From Mauremys mutica (lineage: Eukaryota > Chordata > Testudines > Geoemydidae), in the NCBI RefSeq assembly GCF_020497125.1, contig NW_025422983.1, positions 38,108 to 102,107 of the forward strand: a stretch of 64,000 nt of DNA, read 5' to 3'. The stretch's first letter is position 1, and the number at the start of each line of letters is the position of its first letter. Of the stretch, positions 1-10,498 are shown in pieces. The notes under the pieces were generated by a model. The model was not told the DNA's origin and did no database searches. It saw only the letters and a program-made list of their open reading frames with translations. The translations under genes and the position numbers were made by a program.

Positions 1-315
1 CTTCCTCAGCTCGACTTTCCTCTTTTGCCCCATTCCTGCCTCACTTCCTCCTTTGGCAAGTCACGCAGAGGAGGCCAGCAGGAAGAGCCGGCCTCCACCG
101 GCCAACCTCCAACAGCAGAGGAGGCCAAGCCACAAGCCTCTGAAAGGTAACACGCCGCACTCCTCTAGGTTCTCCAGCCTGACGCCAAGGTGCTTTCTCC
201 ACTGCTGTCAGCACCCTCTGTCATGCGGGGGTTGGAGTTATCCCAGGCACAGGCCAATAGGAGAAGGAGGAGGCCTTCCTGAACAGCAAGGGGATCTGGG
301 AAAAGGAAGCCAGCA
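1..315. other. unassigned flank of tRNA-Val relic
   Basis: No gene recognised. The first ~130 bases resemble 885-1040 (same order of C/T-rich blocks, both containing ATTCCTGCCT and GGCCAGCAG), so this looks like one copy of a short duplicated flank. The open frames here have no domain. Confidence 0.4.
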
Positions 316-378
316 TGTTTCTGAACCAGGGACCTTTTGCGTGTTAGGCAAATGTGATAACCACTACACTACAGAAAC
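316..378 (-). pseudogene. tRNA-Val (AAC) relic with deleted T arm
   Basis: Read on the minus strand from 378, the acceptor 5' strand, D arm and anticodon arm match tRNA-Val closely, with anticodon AAC in a 7-nt loop. After the B-box GGTTC the sequence jumps straight to the 3' acceptor strand AGAAACA. Compared with the intact copy at 8961-9033, exactly 10 nt are missing, removing most of the T loop and the 3' side of the T stem. The acceptor ends still pair. A mature functional tRNA is unlikely. Confidence 0.75.
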
Positions 379-727
379 TCCATCTGCTTGGTTGTTGCTC
401 ACCCTGACACAGACCGATGGACAAACCTGGAGAAAGTGGTGGCAGCCCTTCGATGGGTCAGCTGGCAGAGCAGAGGACTGGAGCGGGCACTCAGGAAGTC
501 GTCCTTACGTTGCCCTTGTGACTCCAGCTTGAGGGAGAGCTTCTTTTTCTTCCCCTTGCTGACAAAGAGCAAGAGAAGAATGAAAGGTCAGGTGGGCCAA
601 CTCGGTGCAGAAGCCCATGCTGCCTTTTCCTGCTGCATAGCCTGAAATGAGGGACTCATGGCAGTTAAAGGAACTGCTGCACTTTCAGAAAACATCCCAC
701 CCGTGCACAAAGCGGGATAGAAGAGCC
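379..727. other. no recognisable gene
   Basis: No domain-bearing frame, RNA or mobile element is recognised in this stretch. Confidence 0.3.
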
Positions 728-764
728 TGTTAGTCTAGCACGCTCCCAACTGAACTACTTCAGC
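728..764 (-). pseudogene. 5' half of a tRNA-Phe-like relic
   Basis: On the minus strand from 764 the sequence matches the 5' half of tRNA-Phe: acceptor strand, A-box region GTTCAGTTGGGAG and the start of the anticodon stem (GCTAGACT). The match stops before the anticodon, and no T arm follows. Probably a truncated tRNA copy; a chance resemblance is possible. Confidence 0.35.
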
Positions 765-1907
765 AGCTGCTTGGTTTCTTTTTGGGCTTCTGCTTTTCTG
801 TCTGGGGTGTTGTTGTCAGCTGTGGCACAGAAAAAGGACGTCATTGCGAGCGGCCCATGAAGACAAGATTCACTTTTGCCTTCCTTGCTCGGCTTTACTT
901 GCTTCCTCGCCCTATTCCTGCCTTAGTTCCTGGGTTACCTGAAGGTGACGGGGGGCCAGCAGTACCAGGAGGAAGTTGGGCAGCTAGACCCTGGTGGCAA
1001 AAGTCCTGCCGCCACTTGCCACCCCACTCTCTTCTCCCAGCGTCACATATTGGCCACCAGGGACTTGGGGCTCAGCAGTGCAACGGAAGGCAGTGGACAG
1101 AGCCACCCTCGCCTTGAAGCTCCAGCTCATTAAACCACATCTTCAATCGCTGATGGCCAATGAGAGACTGACATCGCTTGCTATTTTAGCACTTGGAAAT
1201 GCCATTGGTCAGTCATTGGATCTCTGTAATGCTGTTACAGAACAAATGAACATAGAATCTCAGTGTGACATTCTATACCTTTGGGGGAGCGGCTGTAACC
1301 CCATAATCCTCATTTTCATGTCATCGTGATCTTACATAGAGAGCATGACTTGTAAAGTATCAGGGAAAGGATATGATCGGCTGAAAGTCATTTCTCTACC
1401 CATAGATGTAGACCATTCATGCATATGAAGTCATGAGAATTGTGCAGTGTGGTTGTCATTGTGCTGCAAGGTCTGGGAGTCAGCCTGATATTAGCTCCCC
1501 AGTGGCAACAGCAAGGAAAGTAACCAACACCCGGACAGGGTGATAAACAACCCATCGACAGCCATTGCCCAGCAAGGGAACTACAATGCAATGACTCACC
1601 TGCATGAGGACACCCCAGGGGAATTGCTCAGACTTGCTTGGAGAGACGCAGTGATGCTCACCTGACTCTGAAGGGGGGAGGGGGGCACAAAGCCATGAGG
1701 GAAGAAAGGACATGATAAAAGGAGAGGCATTTCCAGGCTTTATCTCTCTGTGTCACCTACATCTACAGACACCCCCACACCAAGCAACTGAAGCGCTGAT
1801 GAAAGGGGAGAGCCTGACTGAAAAGCCACCAGCCAGCCTGTGGTGAGAAGCATCTGAGTTTGTAAGGGTACTGAAAGGGTTAAGATCAGCTTAGAATTAA
1901 AAGCAAT
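765..1907. other. no recognisable gene; diverged flank duplication
   Basis: The part at 885-1040 resembles 1-130, suggesting a local duplication of the tRNA flank. The remainder, to 1907, shows nothing assignable; open frames are short and overlap in several phases. Confidence 0.3.
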
Positions 1908-2290
1908 GAGGAGTCCGGTGGCACCTTAAGGACTAACAGATTTATTTGGGCATAAGCGTTCGTGGGTAAAAAGCCCACTTCTTCAGATGCATGGAGTGAA
2001 AATTGCAGATAGAGGCATAAATATAGATTGGAACATGACGTGACAGGAGTTACCGTACAAGGGGAGAACCAGTGTTGAAGGCTAATTCAGTCAGGGTGGA
2101 TGTGGTCATCTCCCCATAATTGATGGGGAGGTGTCAATACCAAGAGAGGGAAAATTGCTTTTGTCGTGAGCCAGCTACTCCCAGTACTTATTCAAGCTCA
2201 AATTAATGGTGTTAAGTTTGCAAATCAATTGTAACTCTGCAATTTCTCTTTGAAGTCTGTTTTTGAAGTTTTTTTGAATGGCTACTTTGA
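1908..2290 (-). mobile_element. Penelope-like (Neptune-type) 3' fragment
   Basis: The minus-strand 3' end of a Penelope-like element. The terminal block (1908-2005; contains ACTAACAGATTTATTTGGGC and GCTTATGCCC on the minus strand) is the reverse complement of the block ending the element at 6952-8690. Farther in, the minus strand encodes remnants of the element's C-terminal coding region, interrupted by stops. It lacks the reverse transcriptase and ends just before the tRNA-Glu copy. Confidence 0.7.
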
Positions 2291-2333
2291 ATTATTGGGT
2301 GTGAATGTGTAAATGTGGTATTGATTATATAAG

Positions 2334-2406
2334 TCCCATATGGGCTTGTGATTTGGATTTCTGATTTTTCACGCAGGCGGCCTGGGTTCAATTCCCAGTG
2401 TGGGAA
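2334..2406 (+). tRNA. tRNA-Glu (TTC) copy, slightly decayed
   Basis: Seven-pair acceptor stem TCCCATA/TGTGGGA (one G-U), B-box GGTTCAATTCC and anticodon TTC identify a tRNA-Glu. The anticodon loop carries one extra T, giving 8 nt, and the D arm has several substitutions (GGCTTGTGATTTGG instead of a normal A box). Total length is 73 nt instead of 72. Probably a pseudogene, but the acceptor and T arm are intact. Confidence 0.7.
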
Positions 2407-2794
2407 CAATGCAGAGCTTTTGCTCAGAGGGGAGGCAGGAAATGAAAGGAATGGGAAGGGATCCTGCCAGCAGGGGCGTTGGACAGTGTTGGGAGGGGAC
2501 CCCAGAAGTGGGGGTGGGGCAGTGGTCTGGGGGGAGATGAGGGAAGGATCCCAGCTCTGTGGGAAGTTGACATTCTGGAGAGCACAGGTCTGGCATGGGG
2601 GATGGGAAGAGTGAGTGTGTCCCTCTAAATTCACCACCAGCAGACTAGGCAGGCTTGGAAGAATTACGTATTTGTTGGTAAATGTCAATTTCTGTGTAAA
2701 CACACGACCCAATGGCAAAATCTTTCCATCGATAATAATCAAAATTGACAGATGGGCAAAGTAAGAAACATGCTGCTTGAGAACTTATCCTATT

Positions 2795-3400
2795 CTAATC
2801 CTCTAGGGTTCCCTTTTGCCTTAGGCACCACCACGTGGGCATTTCATATCCCTCCTCATTTTCACACAGACACACAATTTCCTTTGCACAGATCCATGAA
2901 CAGCAAAACCTCCCTGTGTCTCTTGTCTGAGCCAGGGCATTCGATTCCACTGAAGCCTTCTCTCCTGCAATGGCAATGGTCAGACAGAGGGAATGCATCC
3001 ACCTTCCCCCTGGCAGTGAGATATTCACTCTCCTCTTCATGCTGCTGTTGTTATTCCATGAGTCATCAAGGATGGAATAAAAAGCTGAGTTTACTCCAGG
3101 GTGAGGAAAGAAAGGAGCCACCAACGCCCTCAAAAATCTCAATGCCCAGAGAAAACCTGCCTCTGTTATTGGACTCCCGGAGGTGCTGGTAATACAATGG
3201 GAAAAGGGACTGTCTGAATTGCCAAGGCAGGGAATGAACAATCTACAGCAACATCATTAACCACAAACACACTCTAGCCATGCTCCAGCCAGTAGAGAAA
3301 TGGGCAGGAATTCTTGCTGTTCAGCCATGGCCACACGTACAGAGCTGCACAGCAGTGAGTGTGCTGGGGAAGCTGGTCTGAGCAAACAATTTGTAATGAC
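2795..3400. repeat. copy 1 of a triplicated local segment
   Basis: This segment recurs at about 54710-55380 and 59400-60080 in the same orientation. Shared landmarks, in order, include CCTTTGCACAGA, the CAATGG/ACAATGG block, TGAGTTTACTCCAGG, TGCTGG and CCATGG.CACAG. Copies 2 and 3 are close to each other; this one is more diverged. All copies lie near tRNA genes, so this is probably a duplicated tRNA-cluster spacer. It is not coding: frames differ among the copies. Confidence 0.6.
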
Positions 3401-3680
3401 CCTTCAGTGAGAACAGAACCAGAGTGTAGAAAGGCTCCTCTGTTAAGTGGTTGTGGCTGAGGCCTTAGGTAGCTGGGTTAGAAAACCATGGGTACCATTC
3501 TGTGAAGGTTTGATCTTTGCCAGCTAGGCAAGGCTGGTGTGTGGTGTCTCCATGGCTGTACTTCCAGGGTCTGATCACAACAGTGCCATCGGGAGCCAAG
3601 CCTAGACATATTCAGAGGCTAAGGATAGGTCAATGTTTCAAACAGTGAGTCTAGGCTGCTGCAGCTCAGTAATGGAGATG
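3401..3680. other. no recognisable gene
   Basis: Unassigned spacer; nothing supportable is seen. Confidence 0.3.
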
Positions 3681-3688
3681 CTCTATGC

Positions 3689-3983
3689 CAGGGTTTCTCA
3701 AACCTTCTTTCACTGCAATGTCCTTCTGCCAAAATAACTTAATACGTAGCCCTGGAAAGAGGGACCAAGCCCCTCCACTCGGGGGGAGGGAGAGTGCCAA
3801 AGACTGAGCCCCAGTGGAGGGAGGGCAAAACCAAAGCCTGAGGGATTCAGCCCTGGGGGGGGGGGGGCTCAGACTTTTGGCTTCAGCCCCAGGACCCAAC
3901 AAGTCTAATGCCAGCCCTGGTGACCCCATTAAAACAGGGTCATGACCCACTTTGCATCCTGACCCACAGCTTGAGAACCACTG
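3689..3983. mobile_element. non-autonomous hAT element, 295 bp
   Basis: Terminal inverted repeats CAGGGTTTCTCAA and, at the other end, TTGAGAACCACTG. Flanking 8-bp target duplications CTCTATGC (3681-3688) and CTCCATGC (3984-3991) differ at one base. An 8-bp duplication with CAG...CTG ends is the hAT superfamily signature. The interior includes a 13-G run at about 3855 and no transposase frame. Confidence 0.8.
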
Positions 3984-4230
3984 CTCCATGCTGCGGGGGG
4001 AGAGTTTTCCTGTTGCTGTAGTCAATCCACTTTCCCAGGAGGTGGCAGCTCTGTCATGGGGAGAAGCTATATCAGTGGGGGTGCAAGCTGTGGTGTTTAC
4101 CACATGTAAGAAGTTTAATCAAACCCCATTTTTAAAACCACCTGTGGTCTGCAAATGACAAAGGAGCTCGATGAAGCAGGGTCTGTCCTTCAAAGTCCTG
4201 GAGACCACGATTCCATACTCCTGTTGTAAT

Positions 4231-4302
4231 GGGGGTATAGCTCAGTGGTAGAGTGTTTGATTGCAGCTCCAGTGGTCCTTTGTTCAAACCCAGGTGCCCT
4301 CT
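4231..4302 (+). tRNA. tRNA-Cys (GCA) copy, slightly decayed
   Basis: A 72-nt cloverleaf with acceptor GGGGGTA/TGCCCTC, A box TAGCTCAGTGG, anticodon GCA in loop TTGCAGC, B-box GTTCAAACC and a 3' U discriminator as in animal tRNA-Cys. There is one mismatch in each of the anticodon and T stems. A T-run follows at 4303-4306, suitable as a Pol III terminator. Could be functional or a recent pseudogene. Confidence 0.7.
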
Positions 4303-4494
4303 TTTTAAAAAAAAAATCATTTCCATTCTCCATCATGTTCAGGAGCTCCACCATACAAGGAGGCTTGAAATGAATGTGAACATTCAACATTTTGCTGTCC
4401 AAATGCATAAAAACCTAGCAAACCTGTCCATCAGCTGAAATTAGTTCAAATCCTCTAAGTGTCTAGTTTATGTTTTCATCAATTAAACAAAGGT

Positions 4495-4740
4495 ATCATT
4501 CCCTGAAGCAGAGCACAAGTTTGAAATACAGGCAGCATAGAGCCAATATTCATAATGTCAACTACAAAAAAATGATACACATCTAGAGATAGCATCATTA
4601 TAATCAGCCAATCAGAACCTCTCCATAGACCCCTTACACGACCACTTCCCTGTAATATTGGCTGCAAATATAGAACAGCGGTCGCAATGGTGATCTATAC
4701 AGTTACAGATTATGTCAATAACGTCACAGGAGGTGACACA
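4495..4740 (-). mobile_element. LTR fragment (family of the 1.08-kb LTRs)
   Basis: Minus-strand LTR 5' part, related to the LTRs at 25927-27006 and 32278-33356: shared landmarks are the internal ACTACAAAA.ATGATACAC block and a terminal AATAACGTCACA at about 4720-4731. It is part of the long inverted duplication with 57228-57440. Confidence 0.6.
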
Positions 4741-4744
4741 GCAT

Positions 4745-5275
4745 CAGTGAGACTGATACTGGAATAGCCTCCAGTTTTGGTGTCCTCCTTTGAAAAAGAT
4801 GTTGTGAAATTGGAGCTGGGGCAGCAAAGAGCCACCAAATGTTCTGAGGGCTGGAGAAAAATGCCTTCTGGTGAGCTACTGAAAGAGCTCAACCTGCTTA
4901 GCTGATCAAAAGAAGATTGAAAGGTGACTTCATTGAAGTGCCTTAATGGAGAGAAAAGATTGGGTATTTAAGGGCTCTTTAATCTAGCAGAGAAAGGCAT
5001 AAGAAGACCCAATGGCTGGAAGGTGAAAAGAGACAAATTCATATTACAACTAAGGCACAAATATTCAACAGCGAGGATGATTCACCACAGGAACAAGCTA
5101 CCAAGGAAAGTGGTGATTTCTCCATCTCCTGATGTCATTTCATGAAGACTAGATGCCTTTCTGGAATGTGTTTGCCCCCAAAGTAGCTCTTGTTTCATAC
5201 AGGAGGCCTGTGATATGCAGGGGGTCAGATTAGATGCTCTAATGGTCTCTTCTGGCCATAAAGTCGACTAATTTC
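4745..5275 (+). mobile_element. CR1-like LINE 3' fragment
   Basis: The plus strand carries the degraded 3' end of a CR1-type coding region, ending in the vertebrate LINE 3' tail block GATGCTCTAATGGTCTCTTC and GGCCATAAAGTCGACTAATT. The same sequence appears inverted at 56670-57225. No intact frame. Confidence 0.65.
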
Positions 5276-5790
5276 TAAAAAACTGAGTGTAGCATTGGGA
5301 GCAGCGTCTGATGTTTCCCTGTCTAGCCGGCTTGCTGCCTAGAACGAACGCTCCTTGAGTGGGGTGATCCACAGGGAGTAGCTCAAACCTGCAAAGTGCC
5401 TGGCCAGGGGCAGGACATTAGCACAGCAAGGGAGGGGTGTGGCAGTGACATCACAAAGGCCTTTTGTAGGACCTCAGCATATTGGTCCAAGGTGGTGGGG
5501 AGGTGGTGCCCTCACAGAGAGATGCTGACATCAGCCAGGCAGGACAGGGGCGAGGGGCCAGGGAAACCTCAGAGACCCCCTGTGGCTTTGCTCCAGCAAG
5601 TCTTCTTCTCCAGGTCTCTCTCTGAGGACTGAGAGAGTATTCGGGTTCACGGACGTGAGCGCCAGGAGGAACCTCTTTCGAGTTTTCTCCTTCCCTTTTA
5701 GTGATTTTACTAGAAAACAGCCATCCCTGTTTAGAAGGTAAGAGCATCCTCGAGGTCTGAAACCTGTTCAGTCTGATCCATCTGGTGACA

Positions 5791-6951
5791 GGTCACTTCC
5801 CTTCTCTATACCTCAGGCTCCTCCCCATCTGTCCAATGGGAACAGGGACAGTTCTCGAACTCTGGGCAGTCGTGAGCCTGAGTGAGATAAGGGGCGTTAA
5901 AGCCCTGTGTGAAGGAGAAAGGGGAGTTTCACGGTGTTTAGCACCAAGGAATTCTAAAGTTTGCTAAAATGTCTAGTCTGTGGAAAAAAGAAATGGTCGG
6001 GGCCAAACTTTTTAACCATTGCCTTTTCTAAAGCCCATTCAGGTGTGTGAGTCTCTGTCTTTTTGGTACCTGGGGTTCTTTGCCAGCAGGAGAGAAGAGG
6101 TTCCTGCCTCCATTTTTGTGGCCTTAACAAACCAGGTGATGTGCCCCAGTTCTCGTCTGAGATCCCTGAAAAAGAACATCTTCCCATCCATGAACAAGAC
6201 AGGACCTATCTTTCAAAGGGGAACAAAGAGACCCCTGGGACTTACAGACTAGCCAGCCTCACTTCCACAGCTGGAGAGGTACTGGAATACATTCTTAAAC
6301 ACTCAGTTTGTCAGCAGCACCTACAGGATAATTTGATTCTTAGGACAAGTGAGCATGGATTTGTCAAAAACAAATCATTCCAAACCAATCCTCTTTCCTT
6401 CTTTGGCAGGGTTCCGGGCCTAGTGGACGTGGGCAAACAGTATGAATGATGATTTGGAAAATGGAGTGGAGAGTATCGTTCTAAAATGTGCAACTGACAC
6501 CAAGCACTTTGGAGCTCAGGATTGGAATTCAAAACACCCTTAAAAAATTGGAGACTTGGTCCTCTTGAGCCAAACCCCATGGCTGGGCCCCTCTCTCTAG
6601 ACTGGGCTGAAGTGAAACCCCAGAGCCAGACTCTCCTCCTCCTGGGCAGTGCGCTCCGACCTCGGTCAGATGCTGCTTAGCGCTGTCAGAGCAGCTTTGG
6701 CTGGGGGATTCTCCCAGCACTTTCCAATAGCGGGAAGGTACGAAATCCCCATTTGCCTGCTGGGGACGGAGCCCTAGAGGGGGGAGCAACTTGCCCAAAG
6801 TCCCACCGGAAAAGGAAAACAACCAGCAGTGGAACCAATAGGGGTGTCAGGATCCGGGAGGCGCTGTCACCCCCACACTAGGGCGGTGTTCTGCACCCCC
6901 TGCGGCTGGCTGAGTTTCTCTGTCCCTTGGCAATAAGACAGCCTAGAACCC
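5791..6951. other. unassigned spacer
   Basis: 5795-5880 has a MIR-like core (CTTCTCTATACCTCAGGCTCC, then CCCATCTGTCCAATGGGAAC). 6170-6440 includes decayed CR1 reverse-transcriptase sequence on the plus strand (AGCATGGATTTGTCAAAAAC, equivalent to the GSQHGF region). Nothing else is recognised. Confidence 0.4.
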
Positions 6952-8690
6952 CAACCAGGGTTATTCTATCTGCTACCCAAGATCCATAAACCCGGAAATC
7001 CTGGATGCCCCATCATCTCAGGCATTGGCACCCTGACAGCAGGATTGTCTGGCTATGTAGACCCTCCATCATCATTCCACACAAAGATGGACTACAAGCC
7101 ATCAGGAACAGTATCCCCGATAATGTCACAGCTGAACTTTGTGACTTTGTCCTCACCCATAACTATTTCACATTTGGGGACAATGTTTACCTTCAAGTCA
7201 GCAGCACTGCTATGGGTACTCACATGGCCCCACAGTATGCCAACATTTTTATGGCTGACTTAGAACAACGCTTCCTCAGCTCTCGTCCCCTAATGCCCCT
7301 ACTCTACTTGTGCTACACTGATGACATCTTCATCATCTGGTCCCATGGAAAAGAAAACCCTTGAGGAATTCCACCATGATTTCAACAATTTCCATCCCAC
7401 CTACAACCTCTGCCTGGACCAATCCACACAAGAGATCCACTTCCTGGACACTACTGTGCTAATCGATGGTCACATAAACACCACCCTATACCGGAAACAT
7501 ACTGAACGCTATACTTACCTACATCTCCAGCTTTCACCCAGACCACATCACACAATCCATTGTCTACAGCCAAGCTCTAAGATACAACCGCATTTGCTCC
7601 AACCCCTCAGACAGAGACAAACACCTACAAGATCTCTATCAAGCGTTCTTACAACTACAGTACCCACCTGCTGAAGTGAAGAAGCAGATTGACAGAGCCA
7701 GAAGAGTACCCAGAAGTCACCTACTACAGGACAGGCCCAACAAAGAAAGTAACAGAACCCCACTAGCCGTCACCTTCAGCCCCCAACTAAAACCTCTCCA
7801 GTGCATCATCAAGGATCTACAACCCATGCTGAAGGACAATCCCTCACGCTCACAGATCTTGGGAGACAGGCCAGTCCTTGCTTACTGACAGCCCCCCAAC
7901 CTGAAGCAAATACTTACCAGCAACCACACAACAAAAACACTAACCCAGGAACCTATCCTTGCAACAAAGCCCATTGCCAACTCTGTCCACATATCTATTC
8001 AGGGGACACCATCATAGGACCTAATCACCATCAGCCATGCCATCAGGGGCTCATCCACCTGCACATCTACCAATGTGATATGTGCCATCATGTGCCAGCA
8101 ATGCCTCTCTGCCATTTACATTGGCCAAACCAGAGAGTCTCTACGTAAAAGAATAAATGGACACAAATCAGACATCAAGAATTATAACATTCAAACACAG
8201 CCAGAGAACACTTCAATCTCCCTGGTCACTCGATTACAGACCTAAAAGTCGCAATATTACAACAAAAAACCTTCAACAACAGACTCCCACGAGAGATGCT
8301 GAATTGGAATTAATTTGCAAACTGGACACCATTAAATTAGGCTTGAATAAAGACTGGGAGTGGGTGGGTCATTACACAAAGTAAAACTATTTCCCCATGT
8401 TTATTTGTCCCCCTACTGCTACTCACACCTTCTTGTCAACTGTTGGAAATGGGCCATCCCGATTATCACTACAAGTTTTTTTCTCCTGCTGATAATAGCT
8501 CACCTTAACTGCTCACTCTCATTATAGTGTGGATGGCAACACCCATTTTTTCATGTTCTCTGTGTATATATATATCTTCCTGCTGTATTTTCCACTGTAT
8601 GCATCTGATGAAGTGGATTTTAGCCCATGAAAGCTTATGCTTAAATAAGTTTGTTAGTCTCTAAGGTGCCACAAGTACTCCTCATTATTT
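6952..8690 (+). mobile_element. Penelope-like element (Neptune type), broken copy
   Basis: A 5'-truncated retroelement. Coding remnants begin with a YLLPKIHKPG-type block (about 6967), followed by the reverse-transcriptase region with GTHMAPQYANIFMADLEQ (about 7215-7270) and a catalytic YTDD (about 7314-7325). Downstream is a cysteine-rich linker and then a GIY-YIG endonuclease motif with IYIGQTRESLRKRINGHK (about 8115-8167). The coding region ends near 8384. The 3' part (8385-8690) contains GCATCTGATGAAGTGG and a terminal block shared with 1908-2005 and 60734-61111. Several frameshifts separate the blocks and the palm domain is internally shortened, so this copy is inactive. Reverse transcriptase plus GIY-YIG endonuclease defines Penelope-like elements. 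Confidence 0.88.
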
Positions 8691-8699
8691 TTGCAGATA

Positions 8700-8945
8700 A
8701 ATTAATGGAGGTTAAGTCCATTAAGGGCTATTAGGCAGCCTGGGTAAGGAATGGTATCCCAAGCCTCTGTTTGTCAGAGGGTGGAGATGGCTGTCAGGAG
8801 AGAGATCACTTGATCACTACCTGTTAGGTTCAGTCCCTCTGGGGCACCTGGCATTGGCCACTGTTGGCAGATAGGATATGGGGTTGGATGGACCTTTGGG
8901 CTGACCCAGTCTGGCCATTCCTCTCTTCTTATGAAGGGAAGGGCA
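8700..8945 (+). mobile_element. CR1 LINE 3' end
   Basis: Typical turtle CR1 tail: GGGGCACCTGGCATTGGCCACTG-type block (8836-8858), GATGGACCTTTGGGCTGACC and a terminal TTCTTATG. The same tail occurs at 14310, 31650, 38160 and 50640. Confidence 0.75.
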
Positions 8946-8960
8946 GAGCCCTGCAACAGA

Positions 8961-9033
8961 GTTTCTGTAGTGTAGTGGTTGTCACGTTTGCTTAACACGC
9001 AAAAAGTCCCTGGTTCAAAACCAGGCAGAAACA
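8961..9033 (+). tRNA. tRNA-Val (AAC)
   Basis: The best-preserved tRNA of the window: 73 nt with perfect acceptor pairing GTTTCTG/CAGAAAC, anticodon stem TTTGC/GCAAA, loop TTAACAC (anticodon AAC), T stem CCTGG/CCAGG with loop TTCAAAA, and discriminator A. A T-run (TTTTT at about 9043) lies just downstream. No mismatches were found in the acceptor, anticodon or T stems. The B box has A instead of G (TTCAA), so expression may be reduced, but it is likely functional. Confidence 0.85.
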
Positions 9034-9740
9034 TGATGGCTTAATTTTTCCCAGCTCCTAGTGGCCTGTCCCTGCTGTTGTAGGAGCAGCAGTGATTTCT
9101 ATGCTCAATAGGTCTGTTATACTTCCCCCATTCCCATTTTTGTCTCTTCTCCCTCTCTGAATGCTTGTGAAGTGGCTTCCCCCCCTCCCCCTCCCGCTCC
9201 CTCCTGCAATGCTTGTGGGATGAATGGGCTGGTTGAACGGCTGGAAGATCAGAAGAGCTCCTAGATAGACAAGGTGTCTGGGACTCTAATTAGGCAGCAA
9301 TCACACACCCAGAGCATGGACACTACATGGACACTGGCTGAGGTGGAGTGTGACCAGCCAGATGCAGCCAAGTCATCTCCAGTCGCAGGCCATGAGGAGC
9401 AGGTCCTTAAAAGGGGAAGGGGCCATGTGCTCAGGAGTCACTCACAAGCTTGTACCTCCAGTGACTGCCCTTCGCCTGGCCAGTGGTTCACTGCATTGCA
9501 GTTCATTGGGCCTCAGGAAGACTTACCTTCATCGCACCGGCCATCGCGGCGCTGTGAGACACTTACCTGGCAGAATCCTGTGCCTGCCTCTTGGCTTCCC
9601 AGGGATGGCTACTTGCAGCCCAGGAGAAGAAGGATGGTTCTGGTGAAAGGAAGACAAGCAAAGCACTGGGAGGAAATTTGGGTGTGGGCTCTGCGCAGGG
9701 GGTGGGGTGCAGGAGGGGTGGTGCAGCTCGCAAAGTGACC
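9034..9740. other. no recognisable gene
   Basis: C/T-rich stretch at 9175-9205; otherwise unassigned. Open frames overlap in several phases and look fortuitous. Confidence 0.3.
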
Positions 9741-9744
9741 GGTA

Positions 9745-10195
9745 CACACAACCCTCTGGCAGCAGCTCCTAGATGAGTGGGGCCAGGGGATCTCCATGTG
9801 CTGCTGTCGCCAGGCGCTGCCCCCAGAGCTCCCATTGGCTACAGTTCCTGGCCAATGGGAGCTGCAGAGTTGGTGCTCAGGGCAGGGGCAGCACGTGGAG
9901 ACACTCCCCCCACCCCAGGGGATGCTGGGACATGCCAGCCACTTCTGGGAGCGGCACGGAGGGACGGAGGTAGAGTGGGCAGTGAGCCACCTTAGTGCTG
10001 CTGGCACATCTCTGCACACCCGTTGTGGGAGGGGAGCAGAGGGCCTCCATGTGCTGCCTGGGGTAGGGGCAGTGCACAGAGCTGCCTCCCCTCCCGGGTC
10101 TATTACAGGAGTGGGTGGGTGGGGTCTTTTGGCCTGCAAGGTGCAGCAGGTCGGACTAGATGATCTCACTGGTCCCTTCTGACCTTAAAGGCTCT
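9745..10195 (+). repeat. turtle GC-rich interspersed repeat with CR1-like tail
   Basis: Contains the block GAGCTCCCATTGGC...GCCAATGGGAGCTGC, an inverted CCAAT-box-like pair, which recurs in degraded form at 35810-35950 and 61845-61970. It ends in a LINE tail, GGACTAGATGATCTCACTGG (10153-10172), before TTCTGACCTT. Non-coding. Confidence 0.5.
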
Positions 10196-10427
10196 GAGTC
10201 TAAAAGGGAGAGGGAAGTAAAGGAAATTAAAAAAAAATAAAATAAACCAAGCATTGTAATACCAGGATGACTCCAACTGCTCATTATATAGTCCCACCCC
10301 TTTCTTCCTCCACTGGGTGTTTAATGACCTGTTGGGATTTGGGACACTGATTCTCTCATTCCATTGATAAACTGAAACAATGTGACTGAAATTAAACCAA
10401 TTTCCAGTGGAGGAATCATCACATCAT

Positions 10428-10498
10428 TGCATTGGCTGGGAATCAAACCCAGGTTAACTGCTCGGAAGGCAGCTATGTTCACACTATACCACCAATGC
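10428..10498 (-). tRNA. tRNA-Gly (TCC)
   Basis: On the minus strand from 10498: acceptor GCATTGG/CCAATGC, perfectly paired, with discriminator A; A box TGGTATAGTG; anticodon loop CTTCCGA with anticodon TCC; B box GGTTTGATTCC. The D loop is one base shorter than the usual tRNA-Gly-TCC, giving 71 nt. The flanks are shared with 13579-13650, showing duplication of the whole cassette. Likely functional or nearly so. Confidence 0.8.

Larger units (their letters stand above)
4495..5790 (+). repeat. inverted segmental duplication, left arm
   Basis: The arm is the reverse complement of about 56166-57440. It spans an LTR fragment, a LINE tail and then single-copy-looking DNA (about 5280-5790), so it is a duplication of a genomic segment rather than one mobile element. 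Homology ends abruptly at CTGGTGACAG (about 5790). Confidence 0.75.

Noticed and set aside
2752..3192. 146-codon frame, with counterparts at 54724 and 59399
   Set aside because: The three copies of the segment have different reading frames because of indels, so coding is not conserved.
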